Assembly (NCBI GenBank): GCA_027365475.1
Contig: DAHXNI010000039.1
Span: 1-64,000 of the forward strand
From: Pseudomonadota bacterium
GTDB taxonomy: Bacteria; Pseudomonadota; Gammaproteobacteria; JAKAQQ01
Direction: 5' to 3'
Length of the DNA stretch: 64,000 bases
The position numbers were made by a program, and so were the translations under genes. This document shows, one piece after another, positions 50,639 through 60,334 of the stretch (the first letter of the stretch is position 1; each line of letters opens with the position of its first letter). The notes below the pieces were generated by a model, which was not told where the DNA came from, did no database searches, and saw nothing but the letters and a program-made list of their open reading frames with translations.

Positions 50639-51519
50639 CTCACACGACCTTTGCCACCCGGCTGTCCATTTTCGCGCTCAGTCTCTTTCTGGTACCCGGG
50701 ATTTTCCCCCGAGCATGGGCGGGCGGGGCCATTACGTTCGACCCCATGACCTATGTGGAGGACCTGTCGCGCGCGTTGAGCGGTGTCCAGGAAGAGGCGA
50801 ATAGCGTTGAAAGCGATCTCTATGAGGGTGAGATGCTGCGCTATCAGATCGCGCAGCTCAAAAACCTGAATCCGAACGCGGTCTCGGGCATGCTCGCGAA
50901 CGGGGGGCTCAGCCAGCAGGTCCAGGCCTACCAGAACATGCTGTACGGCCTCGACAACGTCTACGGCAGCGTGAGGCAACTGAAGAGCATGGTGAATGGC
51001 CAGAACCAGATGATCGAGTCGACCGGGCTCGGCGGCGGGACGCAGAACTGGTCGGCTCATCTCGCGGCCGCAGTGAATATGGGCAAAAAACAGGGCACCA
51101 GTACGGTCGGCGCGATGAAGGCGTCGTACGCCGCGCTTCAGACCGCGAACAGCAACATCCGCGCGCTCAAGCAGGATGAGCAGCAGGTCAGCGCGGCCAA
51201 TCCCACCACGCGCGGACAGATGACGGTCATGAATGCCCAGCTCAGCCTGGTCGCACGCCAGAACCAGTCCCTGATCGGCGTCCTCGGGCCCGATATCGTC
51301 GCGCAGGAAAGCCACTTGAACGCCCAGGCGGCCGAGAAGGTTTACAAAAACCGGGCGCGTCTTCTGGCGGCGAAGAAACAGGCGCAGGAAAACGCGAACT
51401 TCAAGAAAAATAACGCCGCCAGCGGGCAGGCGCTCATCTGCGCCGGGATCCGGGCGATCAACAAGAATCCGGTGGCACGGAAAGAGGCCGGCAACGTGAA
51501 TACGGGCTGTCATCCGTGA
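50635..51519 (+). CDS. virB5: VirB5/TrbJ-type protein
   Basis: Minor pilus component exported to the periplasm. Signal peptide LSIFALSLFLVPGIFPRAWA, then a helical body with FDPMTYVEDLSR and many coiled Gln/Asn-rich helices (TANSNIRALKQDEQQVSAAN). 294 aa. The FDP...Y start of the mature protein is typical of TrbJ. It overlaps its neighbours by 4 bp on each side. Confidence 0.85.
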   Translation: MTHTTFATRLSIFALSLFLVPGIFPRAWAGGAITFDPMTYVEDLSRALSGVQEEANSVESDLYEGEMLRYQIAQLKNLNPNAVSGMLANGGLSQQVQAYQNMLYGLDNVYGSVRQLKSMVNGQNQMIESTGLGGGTQNWSAHLAAAVNMGKKQGTSTVGAMKASYAALQTANSNIRALKQDEQQVSAANPTTRGQMTVMNAQLSLVARQNQSLIGVLGPDIVAQESHLNAQAAEKVYKNRARLLAAKKQAQENANFKKNNAASGQALICAGIRAINKNPVARKEAGNVNTGCHP

Positions 51520-53012
51520 AATATCCGGTCGGTCGCCTGGCGATCGGATTGATCTGTTCGGCCCTGCTGTTTGGGGGAACCGTGGTCAGCGCCCATGCGG
51601 GCACCGGGTCGACCCAGGCCTGCATCGCGGTGTACGAACACGACACTCCGCCGGTTCCGGCCGCTCAGGCGACCGCACTGTGCCAGGTGACGCCAACCGT
51701 ACTTAGTATGGTCACGCAGGCGCTGGACAGCGTCACCAGCGCCGGATATCAGGTCGCGCGGAATGTCCGGAGCGCCATATACGGCGGGAGGCTCCCCGGC
51801 CCGCAGGGATACCTGATCGATGCGGTGCTCGTCTTCCTCTTTTTCTGGTACGGATACGAGATCCTCATGACCGCCGGCGACGGCGATTTCGGGTTCACCC
51901 TGGCGTCGGTGCTTCGCTCGCTGTTCATCGCCTCCCTGCTCGGCTGGGTCATGTACGACTACATCCCACTGATGAAAGACATCGACGCCGGATTCAACTG
52001 GATGGCCGGTGTGTTCATGATGATGAAACCCCCGCCCACCCACGGGGGGCTGGGAATCATTGTGAGGGAGGCCGACGTAGCCGTTATCGGGTTTCTCCAG
52101 GCCATGATCAGTCATGCCCCGACGGTCTCCGCCGGGGTACTGAGCCCCGGTTTGGCCATTGAACAGGGCCTTTTCGCAACGCTCTGGTTCGTCATGAGCT
52201 TTCTGTCGCTGGGCCTGCTCCTCGTTGTTTTTGTGGGGTACGCCGTGCTGGCGGAAACGCTCTTCGCCCTCGCCACTGTATTTGGCCCGCTCATGCTGGT
52301 TTTGGCCCTTTTGCCGTTCACGCGCCGTCTCGCGTCGTCCTGGATGTATTTCACGCTCTCGGCCGGTTTTTTCAAGCTGGTGCTGGCCGCTGTGATGGGG
52401 ATCACCATGTTCATCATTACGCAAAGCGCGTCCCTGCTGAACCTTTTGAACCTGACCTCGCTTTCCAGCCTGGGGGCCATGGACCACCTGTACATTTCGT
52501 TCCTGGTTCTCCTGTGCACGTTTTTACTGATGGTCGGCATGACGATGGCCATTGTTTTTGCGCAACGCATCACCAATCATCTCCTGACCGGATTCGGGAT
52601 CTTCGATATCGGCCTGAGCCCCCTGTCGCGCGGATCGCGCATAGGTGGCGGACAGGGTGACCGGGGGCGGAAAGACAAAGATGGCGGCGGCGGTGATGGC
52701 GGCGCCCAGACCTGGAAGGAGACGCGCACGACGACCGCTCAGGACGGTACCACCCGCACACAAACCACCACGATCTCCCGTGAGCCGGTGCCGGCGTCGC
52801 AGGTGCCATCGGGCAGCCAGGCACCCGGGGTTCCGGCAGGTGCGGGATCCGGCGACGAACACCACATCCCACCGCCGGGACCCGTCACTACGCCAAGCGG
52901 CGGATCCGGCCATCCGCCCGGCGACGAACACCACATTCCCCCGCCGGGGCCAATCACCCCACCTGGCGGCGGGTCCGGTGACGATGGGGGAGGGGGCTTC
53001 GGTGGACTTTGA
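51516..53012 (+). CDS. virB6: VirB6/TrbL-type polytopic membrane protein
   Basis: Channel component of the inner membrane. Signal-like N-terminus, then at least five to six helices (YLIDAVLVFLFFWYGYEILM, LFIASLLGWVMYDYIPLM, LFATLWFVMSFLSLGLLLVV, TLFALATVFGPLMLVLALLP, LYISFLVLLCTFLLMVGMTM). 498 aa. The C-terminal 140 residues are a hydrophilic, Gly/Pro-rich tail with two copies of GDEHHIPPPGP. GTG start at 51516. Confidence 0.88.
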   Translation: MKYPVGRLAIGLICSALLFGGTVVSAHAGTGSTQACIAVYEHDTPPVPAAQATALCQVTPTVLSMVTQALDSVTSAGYQVARNVRSAIYGGRLPGPQGYLIDAVLVFLFFWYGYEILMTAGDGDFGFTLASVLRSLFIASLLGWVMYDYIPLMKDIDAGFNWMAGVFMMMKPPPTHGGLGIIVREADVAVIGFLQAMISHAPTVSAGVLSPGLAIEQGLFATLWFVMSFLSLGLLLVVFVGYAVLAETLFALATVFGPLMLVLALLPFTRRLASSWMYFTLSAGFFKLVLAAVMGITMFIITQSASLLNLLNLTSLSSLGAMDHLYISFLVLLCTFLLMVGMTMAIVFAQRITNHLLTGFGIFDIGLSPLSRGSRIGGGQGDRGRKDKDGGGGDGGAQTWKETRTTTAQDGTTRTQTTTISREPVPASQVPSGSQAPGVPAGAGSGDEHHIPPPGPVTTPSGGSGHPPGDEHHIPPPGPITPPGGGSGDDGGGGFGGL

Positions 53013-53027
53013 TATCAGGACCAGACC

Positions 53028-53279
53028 ATGCACCTGATTGATCGCGTGTTCGAGATCTGGGATCAACTCACGCCTTATATGGCGGAGCGAAAACGCCGGC
53101 CGCGCACGGCCCGCGACAACCAGTCCTACCCGGACTTTTGTCTCGGAGACAAGCTCGCCATGACGGTGTATGTCGTTCGGCGTGAAGTGACCGACTATCC
53201 GCTGCACGCCGCAGCCGCAGTGCTGTTCGGCGGATCCTTCGTCATCTACTGGATCATTCAACTGGTTCTCCACACATGA
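53028..53279 (+). CDS. Small membrane protein between virB6 and virB8
   Basis: 83 aa with one membrane helix near the C-terminus (AAAAVLFGGSFVIYWIIQLVL) and a basic N-terminal half (AERKRRPRTARDNQSYPD). It occupies the place of the VirB7/TrbH or TrbK-type small proteins but has no lipobox. It overlaps virB8 as ATGA. Confidence 0.7.
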   Translation: MHLIDRVFEIWDQLTPYMAERKRRPRTARDNQSYPDFCLGDKLAMTVYVVRREVTDYPLHAAAAVLFGGSFVIYWIIQLVLHT

Positions 53280-53989
53280 CCCGTAAAACCAAACTCAACG
53301 CGGATCCCGCCGCAGCGCTTTCCGAACGGGCACCGCCCGCGGTCGCCACTGTGGTTCCGGGAAATCTCTGGTATGAGCGCTATGCCAAACCCATGCTCGA
53401 CAGGAACCGCCTGTTTGTGGTGGCCGTGATCCTGGGGTGCGTCTCGCTCGTGCTCGGCATCGCGGTGCTGCGGCTCATCCCACTGACCGAGAACCGTGTG
53501 CTTCCGGTGCTGGTCTCGCAGCGTGCGAGCGGAGCCGTGTCCACCGTCATCATCCATCCGAGTGCCACCTTCAGTCCCAGGCAGGCCACCATCCACTATT
53601 TTGCGGCGCGCTGGGTGCGCGAGCTCCTCGGGATTGAAGGCGCGTTGACCCAGACCGATCTGATCCGCGCCTACCGAAGCACCGTCGGCAATGCGACCGC
53701 CCAGTTCAAGCGCTTCATCCGTATCCGGAACCCGTTGGGGCGCGAGAACCTGCATCCGAACGAGACACGCTCGGTGCGTCTGCGCAGTATCGCCTGGGTC
53801 AAACCCGACATCCTGATCGTCCGGGTGGTCACCCGCACCGAAGATGTGGAGCGGTCGGTCAATCGGCGCAAACGCCTGATTGTGACCCTGACCTACCGGA
53901 TTGTCCCGCCGCATTCGCTCACCGGCATCTACCGGAACCCGATCGGCTTTTACATTTCCGATTTTGAGATTGAGGGAGGCAGCAAGTGA
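53276..53989 (+). CDS. virB8: VirB8/TrbF-type protein
   Basis: Bitopic inner-membrane assembly factor. Cytoplasmic N-terminus with WYERYAKPMLDRNRLF, one helix (VVAVILGCVSLVLGIAVLRL), and the NTF2-like periplasmic domain (ATIHYFAARWVRELLGIEG to FYISDFEIEGGSK). 237 aa. Order and size fit TrbF. It overlaps virB9 by 4 bp. Confidence 0.92.
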   Translation: MTRKTKLNADPAAALSERAPPAVATVVPGNLWYERYAKPMLDRNRLFVVAVILGCVSLVLGIAVLRLIPLTENRVLPVLVSQRASGAVSTVIIHPSATFSPRQATIHYFAARWVRELLGIEGALTQTDLIRAYRSTVGNATAQFKRFIRIRNPLGRENLHPNETRSVRLRSIAWVKPDILIVRVVTRTEDVERSVNRRKRLIVTLTYRIVPPHSLTGIYRNPIGFYISDFEIEGGSK

Positions 53990-54957
53990 CGCGACCGATT
54001 GATCTGCTGTCGGTTCTCGCGATCGTCGCCTGTTGCGGCGTCGCCTGCGGGACCGCCGCTGCGGCCCCCAGCCAGGGCCGATACCATCTGCCCACGCTCC
54101 TCGAGGGATCCTCGCCGGAGAATCGCCTGCCGCAATCCGCAGGCAGTGCCGACTCCTGGCGTCCACCCCCACTGCCCGCTACCGGCGTGAATCTGGACCG
54201 CCAGTCCGATCGCGGCCTGTACAGCATCGGGCGGCAGGTCGTGTTCATGTTTGCTCCCGATCGGACCTATACCGTCTTGGCCCGACCGGGAGCGGTCACC
54301 GATCTGGAGCTCGCCCCCGGTGAAAAAGCCGAAGCCATGGCGATCGGCGACAGTGTGCGCTGGCTGGTTCAGCGCACCCCCTCTGACATTTTTATCAAGC
54401 CGGTCGAAAGCGGGCTGTACACTTCCGCCACTCTCGTCACCAACTATCACCGTTACCAGCTCCTGTTGGTCTCCGTCCCGCCCGGCTCGCCCTGGTACCA
54501 GTCGATCCGCTGGGACGGACGCGTGTTTGAGGCCGGGTCAACTTCACTCCTGGCGTTTGGCGGACACACCGACCCTATGCCTTCTGCCCGCGCCCCCGCG
54601 TCATCCGGTGGATCCGGAGGATCGAGGTTCCGGAACCGCGCCGGATCCGCAACCCCCCACATCCTGCAACTGCTTGGAAAGACCAACATGAACTATCTGA
54701 TCGAGGGCGATGCCCCCTGGAAACCCCTCCGGGTGTACTCGCTGGACGGACGTACGTACATCGATTTCCCGCCGTACATCCTGTCCGAGGATTTGCCCGC
54801 GCTGTTCGTTCGCGGCACCCGGGACGAACCCTTTGCAACCGTGAATTATGCGGTCAAGGCTCGCACGATAGTTTATCCGCATCTTTTCACCGAAGCGAAA
54901 CTCGAGCTGGGCGAGCAGGTGGTCATCATCCGCACGGGTGGCCCGAAACATGGCTGA
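53986..54957 (+). CDS. virB9: VirB9/TrbG-type protein
   Basis: Outer-membrane core component. Signal peptide (LSVLAIVACCGVACGTAAAA), then the VirB9 N-domain (GLYSIGRQVVFMFAPDRTYT) and the C-terminal beta domain (MNYLIEGDAPWKPLRVYSLD and GRTYIDFPPYILSEDLPALF). 323 aa. GTG start at 53986, within the virB8 stop. Confidence 0.93.
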   Translation: MTRPIDLLSVLAIVACCGVACGTAAAAPSQGRYHLPTLLEGSSPENRLPQSAGSADSWRPPPLPATGVNLDRQSDRGLYSIGRQVVFMFAPDRTYTVLARPGAVTDLELAPGEKAEAMAIGDSVRWLVQRTPSDIFIKPVESGLYTSATLVTNYHRYQLLLVSVPPGSPWYQSIRWDGRVFEAGSTSLLAFGGHTDPMPSARAPASSGGSGGSRFRNRAGSATPHILQLLGKTNMNYLIEGDAPWKPLRVYSLDGRTYIDFPPYILSEDLPALFVRGTRDEPFATVNYAVKARTIVYPHLFTEAKLELGEQVVIIRTGGPKHG

Positions 54958-56263
54958 ACGCGTGGTCGACGCTCCCAGCGTCAAGCCTCCCCCGGCGCGG
55001 AAAACCGACCCGCGCAAGAAGGTGCTCCTGATCTTCATGATGATCATCGCCTGCGTCTTCGCGATTGCGCTGCTGGCGAGCTCGCTCATCCAGCACAAGC
55101 AGAAGCAGGCCCACCAATCAACGGCCAGCCTGAACCAGAAATACGCCACGGTGACGCATCCGCCGAGCCTGACGGAGGCCCGGCATGTGGTTCGCCCACA
55201 GCCCGTGCGGACGGGCGCTCCGTTCTCTCCCACCGGGTCCGCTCCCGCACTGGGTGCTTCCGCACCGGGCGCTCCCGCACGAAGCTCTTCTGCCAGCCGG
55301 CGCGCGGCGGGCGCACTCGAAACCAAGATCGCCGCAAGCCCGATCCTGGCGTTTCATACTTCCGGTCATGGTCCCGTCATGAATGCGCAGGCCCAGTATG
55401 ACGCGAATCTGGCGCTCAAGATCCGTCTCGCGCGCAAACTCCTCGCGACGCGGCAGAAAGAAGCGGCCCAGGCGGCCCAGGTCGCGCAACCACCCGGCCT
55501 GGCCCAGCTGCTCGCACACGCTCTGCCCGCACAGACGGGCGGTCCGCCGGCCGCCGGCGCAACCACCGTCGCCCGTACCCACGAGGCCGCACAGTTCCTG
55601 CACCACCCGGGCAGTACCACCCAAAGCGCGAAAGGGGTTTCGATCAGCCCGCCGCCAGACGGCCCCACGCTCATGCCTGGTTCGGTGATCCCGGCGGTTC
55701 TGACCAGTGCCATCGACAGCGACCTGCCCGGCATGATCACGGCACGCACCGTGAGCCCCGTCTTCGACAGCATCCACGAACGGACCGTCGTGATCCCGCG
55801 CGGATCCATGATCACCGGGTTCTACTCCACCGACGTCAATGCCGGACAGACCCGCATATTGGCCTCGTTCACGTCCATCATTTTCCCGGACGGATGGACC
55901 GTCCATCTCGGCGGCATGACGGCCGCCGACGCGTACGGACGCGCGGGCATGCCGGCACACGTGAACACCCACTTTTGGACCCAGTTCGGCTCCAGTTTCC
56001 TGATCGCCGCGCTGACTACGCTCCTCCCGACCACCACGGGCGTCACTCTCGTCGGGACCGGACAAAGTACCGCACAGGGTGTGTACGGAGCAGGGGGACA
56101 GGCTCTGCTCAACGTCCAGCAGTCGATGCTGTCCCAGTACCAGAACCTGCCACCGACGCTGATCGTCCACCGCGGATTCCGTTTCAACATCATGGTCTCG
56201 CGGCCGATCACGTTGCCCTTCCGTAACGCCGCAGGGGACACCCCCGCAGGGGGCGGCTCGTGA
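54950..56263 (+). CDS. virB10: VirB10/TrbI-type protein
   Basis: Spans both membranes and senses ATP use by the motors. One N-terminal helix (VLLIFMMIIACVFAIALLAS), a long Pro/Ala/Gln linker, and the TrbI domain: IPAVLTSAIDSDLPGMITAR, VFDSIHERTVVIPRGSMITG and the C-terminal helix part FLIAALTTLLPTT. 437 aa. ATG at 54950 preferred to GTG at 54938. Confidence 0.95.
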   Translation: MAERVVDAPSVKPPPARKTDPRKKVLLIFMMIIACVFAIALLASSLIQHKQKQAHQSTASLNQKYATVTHPPSLTEARHVVRPQPVRTGAPFSPTGSAPALGASAPGAPARSSSASRRAAGALETKIAASPILAFHTSGHGPVMNAQAQYDANLALKIRLARKLLATRQKEAAQAAQVAQPPGLAQLLAHALPAQTGGPPAAGATTVARTHEAAQFLHHPGSTTQSAKGVSISPPPDGPTLMPGSVIPAVLTSAIDSDLPGMITARTVSPVFDSIHERTVVIPRGSMITGFYSTDVNAGQTRILASFTSIIFPDGWTVHLGGMTAADAYGRAGMPAHVNTHFWTQFGSSFLIAALTTLLPTTTGVTLVGTGQSTAQGVYGAGGQALLNVQQSMLSQYQNLPPTLIVHRGFRFNIMVSRPITLPFRNAAGDTPAGGGS

Positions 56264-56703
56264 AACGGCTGTCCGCCGCGCTTTCCGGCGTCGGCCGCAC
56301 CGGCCACCCGTCGCTCCTCGCGCACTGCGTACTCGCGGCCGCGCTCCATTACGCCATGCCCGTTCATGTGCTCTGGGCCATCCGCCTGACCGAGGGGGGG
56401 GCACTCGGCATGGTCCAGCACAACCCGAACGGCAGTTACGATTATGGCCCGTTCCAAATCAACTCCATCTGGCTGCCCACGCTCCGACGTTACGGCATCG
56501 GTCGGCGCGCGCTGGCTGATTCCCCCTGCGCCAATGCGTTTGCGGCGGCTTATATTCTCAGGCTGAACTGGGTCGAGAGCGGTGGGAAAGGGCTCTGGCA
56601 GGCGGTCGCACGCTACCATTCGGATGACCCCGCGCTCGGCACCCCGTATGTCTGGCAGGTCTATCACACCTGGCTCCGTATCGGCGGGGGGAGGGGACAG
56701 TGA
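56260..56703 (+). CDS. virB1: Lytic transglycosylase (VirB1-like)
   Basis: Peptidoglycan-cutting enzyme that opens the wall for the T4SS. The catalytic Glu is in LWAIRLTEGG, followed by SYDYGPFQINSIWLPTL and YHSDDPALGTPYVWQVYHTW, the SLT-domain pattern. 147 aa, domain only; the signal sequence is weak. GTG start at 56260 overlaps virB10. Confidence 0.88.
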   Translation: MKRLSAALSGVGRTGHPSLLAHCVLAAALHYAMPVHVLWAIRLTEGGALGMVQHNPNGSYDYGPFQINSIWLPTLRRYGIGRRALADSPCANAFAAAYILRLNWVESGGKGLWQAVARYHSDDPALGTPYVWQVYHTWLRIGGGRGQ

Positions 56704-56774
56704 GGCCGACTATTGACCTCTTGGCGTCGCAAAGAGCGCTTGGCATCCCCCCTCATTCGTGCTGGAATCCCCGC

Positions 56775-57641
56775 ATGCAGAAATCTCAATCCTTGGGAAT
56801 CCCGATCATCCTCCTGTTTCTGGCCCTGGCCGGCTGCGCCAGTGTGCACCCGCCGTCGATCGTTCCGGGCTACCACTTCGGTTACCGGCTCCACTGGTTC
56901 GGCAGCCCGCTGGCCAGGCCGGTCCAGATCTTCGATAACGGGTCGGACACCTACTTCGAACTCCGCCCGGGCAGCCCGTCACCCGTGCTCTTCGCCATCC
57001 GCGGCCATACCATGGCGCCCGTGGTCGCCAGGCGTCACGGCCTCTACCTGGTCGCGCCTGGCGTGGCCACCTGGTGGCGACTGGTCGGGCCCGGCGGGAG
57101 AGGGGTGGCACACCAGACCGGTACCCGGCGGAGTACGCCGGTCGAATACCTGCCGGTCCACGCGGCCGCATCCGTCGGCGATGGTGCCGGCAACCTGCCG
57201 GCCACGCTGAACGGATCCATCGGCCAGCTCATCGGTCGGATCCAGACGCTCCGCGCCCACATCCAGGCGGAACAGGCCCACGCCGCCGTGCACGCACGGC
57301 CCGAACCGGAGGTCCGGCGTTATGCCGTTTCGATCCCGTTTCCGGTCGGCGTAGACACGATCGCGCTGCGCCGCAAACTCCAGATTTTAAGGCTTGCGCG
57401 TCTGCTCGCGCATGCCTTCGTCGTCCGTATCCGCGCCGACAACACCCCGGGCGGCACACCGGGCGCGAATCGCGCACTGGCCGCCGAACGTGTAACGGCC
57501 GTGATCTCACTGCTCCACGCGGCCGGCATTCCCCACCGGGTCTTCCGGATCGGGCCGCCCGGTTTCCGGGCCGCCTATCCCCATGTGAGCGTCCGCTTCG
57601 ACTTGCCCGTCCACCACCCGATCGGTGATTCCCATGATTGA
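56775..57641 (+). CDS. Lipoprotein with OmpA-like C-terminus
   Basis: Start chosen at ATG 56775 because it gives a clean lipoprotein signal, LLFLALAGC (lipobox LAGC, Cys about residue 21); the frame opens at 56700. The N-terminal half (PVQIFDNGSDTYFELRP) resembles the VirB9/TcpQ-type beta domain. The C-terminal 100 residues (IPFPVGVDTIALRRKL, VVRIRADNTPGG, NRALAAERVTAVISLL) have the OmpA-family peptidoglycan-binding pattern. In R64 a PilL-type lipoprotein occupies this place; it may tie the pilus secretin to the cell wall. Confidence 0.65.
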   Translation: MQKSQSLGIPIILLFLALAGCASVHPPSIVPGYHFGYRLHWFGSPLARPVQIFDNGSDTYFELRPGSPSPVLFAIRGHTMAPVVARRHGLYLVAPGVATWWRLVGPGGRGVAHQTGTRRSTPVEYLPVHAAASVGDGAGNLPATLNGSIGQLIGRIQTLRAHIQAEQAHAAVHARPEPEVRRYAVSIPFPVGVDTIALRRKLQILRLARLLAHAFVVRIRADNTPGGTPGANRALAAERVTAVISLLHAAGIPHRVFRIGPPGFRAAYPHVSVRFDLPVHHPIGDSHD

Positions 57642-58641
57642 CCGTGAAAGATCGCCCTTCCTGTTACTCGCGCTCCTGGCGTTCGCGGTCCCGCTCGCGG
57701 TCCCGTTCGCGGCGGGCGCACGCGGCGTGCCCTACCGGTTCGACTATCATGCCTACGGGCCGGTGCTGCCGGTACTCACCTGGAACACGGGCGCACAGAC
57801 CTACGTCGAGATGCCGCACGGCATTCCCGTGACCGGCGCTTTTGTGGGCGATCGCGCGGCCCGGCGTTTTGTCCCCGTGCGCCGGAGCGGACGCTTCTAT
57901 GTGATTCCCGCCGTGGCGCGGCGCACCCTGCTGGTCACTCCCGGCTTCAACGTCGCCCTGAGCTATCGGGGACCGATCCCGCACCCCCTGGAACGGGCCA
58001 ACCAGCGGAGACTGGGTTCCGATCTCGCCCGGCTCAAGTCGGCTACCGGTACCCTCTCGGTTCTCCTGGCCCGCCGGTCCACACCGTCCGCTTCTGCAAC
58101 GTCTTCCGGAATCGCTGGCACCGCCCGCCGCCGGGCGAGCTGGACCCGGTTCCCCAACCATCCGGTTCCGTCCGGCCGCGGCACGCTCATGCTGTTCGCA
58201 AACGCCTACCTCCCGTCCGGATGGTCGCTCCACTACGACGCCCCGGTCTCCCCCCTGACCCCGGTGCACTGGTCGGCGGCCCGCAACTGGCAGGCCGCCC
58301 TCGGTGATCTCGCGATCAAACACGGCTGGCGGCTCACCTGCCGACACGAACGCTGCACGATCGAACCCTCCTGGACCGTACGGGCCGGATCCACTCTGCG
58401 CATGACCCTTCTGGGATGGGCCCACACGGCCGACTGGACGCTCATCTGGAAACCACACTGGGACTGGCGCATGGCTGGAGAGGCCGTCTACTACGGCTCA
58501 TTCCGGTCTGCCACCACCCGCTATGTGCGGGACTTGACCCGCGAGCGGGTACCCCTGCGGGCGGTCTTCTGGCACGGCAACCGCACCATCGAAATCCTTC
58601 CGACCGGGCGCCTCTCGGCCCGCAGCCGCACACACGGGTGA
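57634..58641 (+). CDS. TcpQ-domain pilus protein (PilL-like)
   Basis: 335 aa with a signal peptide (LALLAFAVPLAVPFAAGARG). The N-terminal part again has a VirB9-like strand pair (LTWNTGAQTYVEMPHGIPV). The C-terminal 80 residues (SWTVRAGSTLRMTLLGWAHT, DWTLIWKPHWDWRMAG, YYGSFRSATTRYVRDL) match the TcpQ/PilL C-terminal domain, which helps the secretin assemble. Overlaps the previous gene by 8 bp; next is pilN. Confidence 0.75.
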   Translation: MIDRERSPFLLLALLAFAVPLAVPFAAGARGVPYRFDYHAYGPVLPVLTWNTGAQTYVEMPHGIPVTGAFVGDRAARRFVPVRRSGRFYVIPAVARRTLLVTPGFNVALSYRGPIPHPLERANQRRLGSDLARLKSATGTLSVLLARRSTPSASATSSGIAGTARRRASWTRFPNHPVPSGRGTLMLFANAYLPSGWSLHYDAPVSPLTPVHWSAARNWQAALGDLAIKHGWRLTCRHERCTIEPSWTVRAGSTLRMTLLGWAHTADWTLIWKPHWDWRMAGEAVYYGSFRSATTRYVRDLTRERVPLRAVFWHGNRTIEILPTGRLSARSRTHG

Positions 58642-58648
58642 TCCCACC

Positions 58649-60334
58649 ATGATGCACAGACTTTCGCTTTCCCGCCGTTTTCCCGCCACTCGGGTGCCTG
58701 GTTACCTCGCGGCCGCTCTTCTGGCCGCCGGCCTCGTTTGCCTCGGCGGGTGTTCCACGATGCAAACGAACCGGGTCGCCTACCGCCGTATACACGCCCG
58801 GATCGCGGTCCTCCCGCGACCCACGCCGCCACCCATCATCGCGAGCCGCCGTGTACCCTACCTTGCCGGCCCCTCCATCCATCTGGGACACGTCCTGCCG
58901 GCCTTCTTTCACCAGCGGATCATCCTGGTCATGGCACCGTCCTCGCTCCTGTCGATCGCGGCCCGGATCTCGTCCGTGACCGGGATCCCGGTCTATGTTT
59001 CCAGCAGCGCTCTGGCCAAGCTCTACCAGTCGATCGAATTCGCCCAGCAGAGCCAGTCGATTCTGGCGGGCGCGGCACCCGCACCCGGCGGGACTCCCGG
59101 CGCGAGCGGATCTTCTGGCAGCACCGCGATGAGCGGCAGCGGCTTCCGCATTTCCGTGAACTGGTCGGGCTCGCTCGCACGCCTCTTGAATTATCTGTCA
59201 TCGCGCGCGGGCGTGTTCTGGTCCTACCAGCGCCGTACCGGCAGCATCCGATTCTTTCTCACCGAAACCCGCGTGTTCCGCATCAACGCCCTGCCCGGCA
59301 CCATGGCCGTCCAGAACTCGATCTCGGACGCCGGTACTGGCGGGGGCGCGATGAGCTCCGGCGGGAGCAGCGGTATCGCGAATGCGACGAGCCAAACCGT
59401 GACCGCATCCTCTTCGGTCGATCTCTACAAGAGCGTGAAGGCCGATGTCGCAACCATCCTCCAGCAACTGGCCACCACGAGCGGCGGCGGACAGACCACC
59501 ACTTCCGTTACCGCTGACCCGGCCGCCGGAACCGTGACCGTCACCGCAACCCCGCCTGTCCTGCACGATGTGGCCGCATACGTTCGCGCGCTCAACCGCG
59601 GGCTGACGCGGCAAGCCTTTATCACGGTCTATGTCTATGAGGTTCAGCTCAACCGCGAGGATAACTACGGACTCGATCTGGCGCTCGCATTCAAGAGCGC
59701 GGGACTCGATTCCGGCTTCAGCGCCCAGGGTCCGGGCATCCCCCCCGAAACCGGAACCACCACACCGGGCGGACTCGGCATGAGCGTGGTGTCCGGCCCC
59801 TTTGCCAAGAGCGCGGCCCTCCTGCAGGCGCTGTCGACCCAGGGCAAGACCTCTCTGGTCACGTCCGCGTCGGTGCTCGCCCTGAACGGACAGCCGGCCC
59901 CGCTCCAGGTGGCCACCACGACCGGATACCTGTACTCGTCCACGGTCAGCCAGGCAGCCAACGTCGGGACCAGCGTGTCCCTCACGCCGGGGACCGTCAC
60001 TACCGGGTTTGCAGCCAATTTTCTCCCGATGATCATGTCGCACCGGAGCCTCCTCCTCGAATACGCGGTCAATCTGTCCGATCTCCTCTCGCTCGATACC
60101 GTCTCCTCCGGCGGCAACGAGATCCAGACACCGGATGTGTCCACCCAGGCGTTCTCCCAGCGCGCCCTGCTCAGGAGCGGCCAGATGCTGGTCCTGTCGG
60201 GTTATGAGTCCACCTCCTCCAGTACCAACCGGTCCGGGGTCGGGAGTGCCTATAACCCCGTCCTGGGCGGCGGATATGACGCCACCCACGACCGGACCGT
60301 TCTCGTGGTAGCGATCAAGGTCTCCATTCTCTGA
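58649..60334 (+). CDS. pilN: PilN-type secretin lipoprotein of thin pilus
   Basis: Outer-membrane channel of the R64-like type IVb pilus. Lipoprotein signal with LGGC (Cys about residue 35). N-domain repeats in the first 200 residues, then the secretin core (SLVTSASVLALNGQPAPLQV, FLPMIMSHRSLLLEYAVNLS, RALLRSGQMLVLSGYES). 561 aa, the PilN size. The start may be 58649 or 58652. It overlaps pilO as TGATG. Confidence 0.92.
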   Translation: MMHRLSLSRRFPATRVPGYLAAALLAAGLVCLGGCSTMQTNRVAYRRIHARIAVLPRPTPPPIIASRRVPYLAGPSIHLGHVLPAFFHQRIILVMAPSSLLSIAARISSVTGIPVYVSSSALAKLYQSIEFAQQSQSILAGAAPAPGGTPGASGSSGSTAMSGSGFRISVNWSGSLARLLNYLSSRAGVFWSYQRRTGSIRFFLTETRVFRINALPGTMAVQNSISDAGTGGGAMSSGGSSGIANATSQTVTASSSVDLYKSVKADVATILQQLATTSGGGQTTTSVTADPAAGTVTVTATPPVLHDVAAYVRALNRGLTRQAFITVYVYEVQLNREDNYGLDLALAFKSAGLDSGFSAQGPGIPPETGTTTPGGLGMSVVSGPFAKSAALLQALSTQGKTSLVTSASVLALNGQPAPLQVATTTGYLYSSTVSQAANVGTSVSLTPGTVTTGFAANFLPMIMSHRSLLLEYAVNLSDLLSLDTVSSGGNEIQTPDVSTQAFSQRALLRSGQMLVLSGYESTSSSTNRSGVGSAYNPVLGGGYDATHDRTVLVVAIKVSIL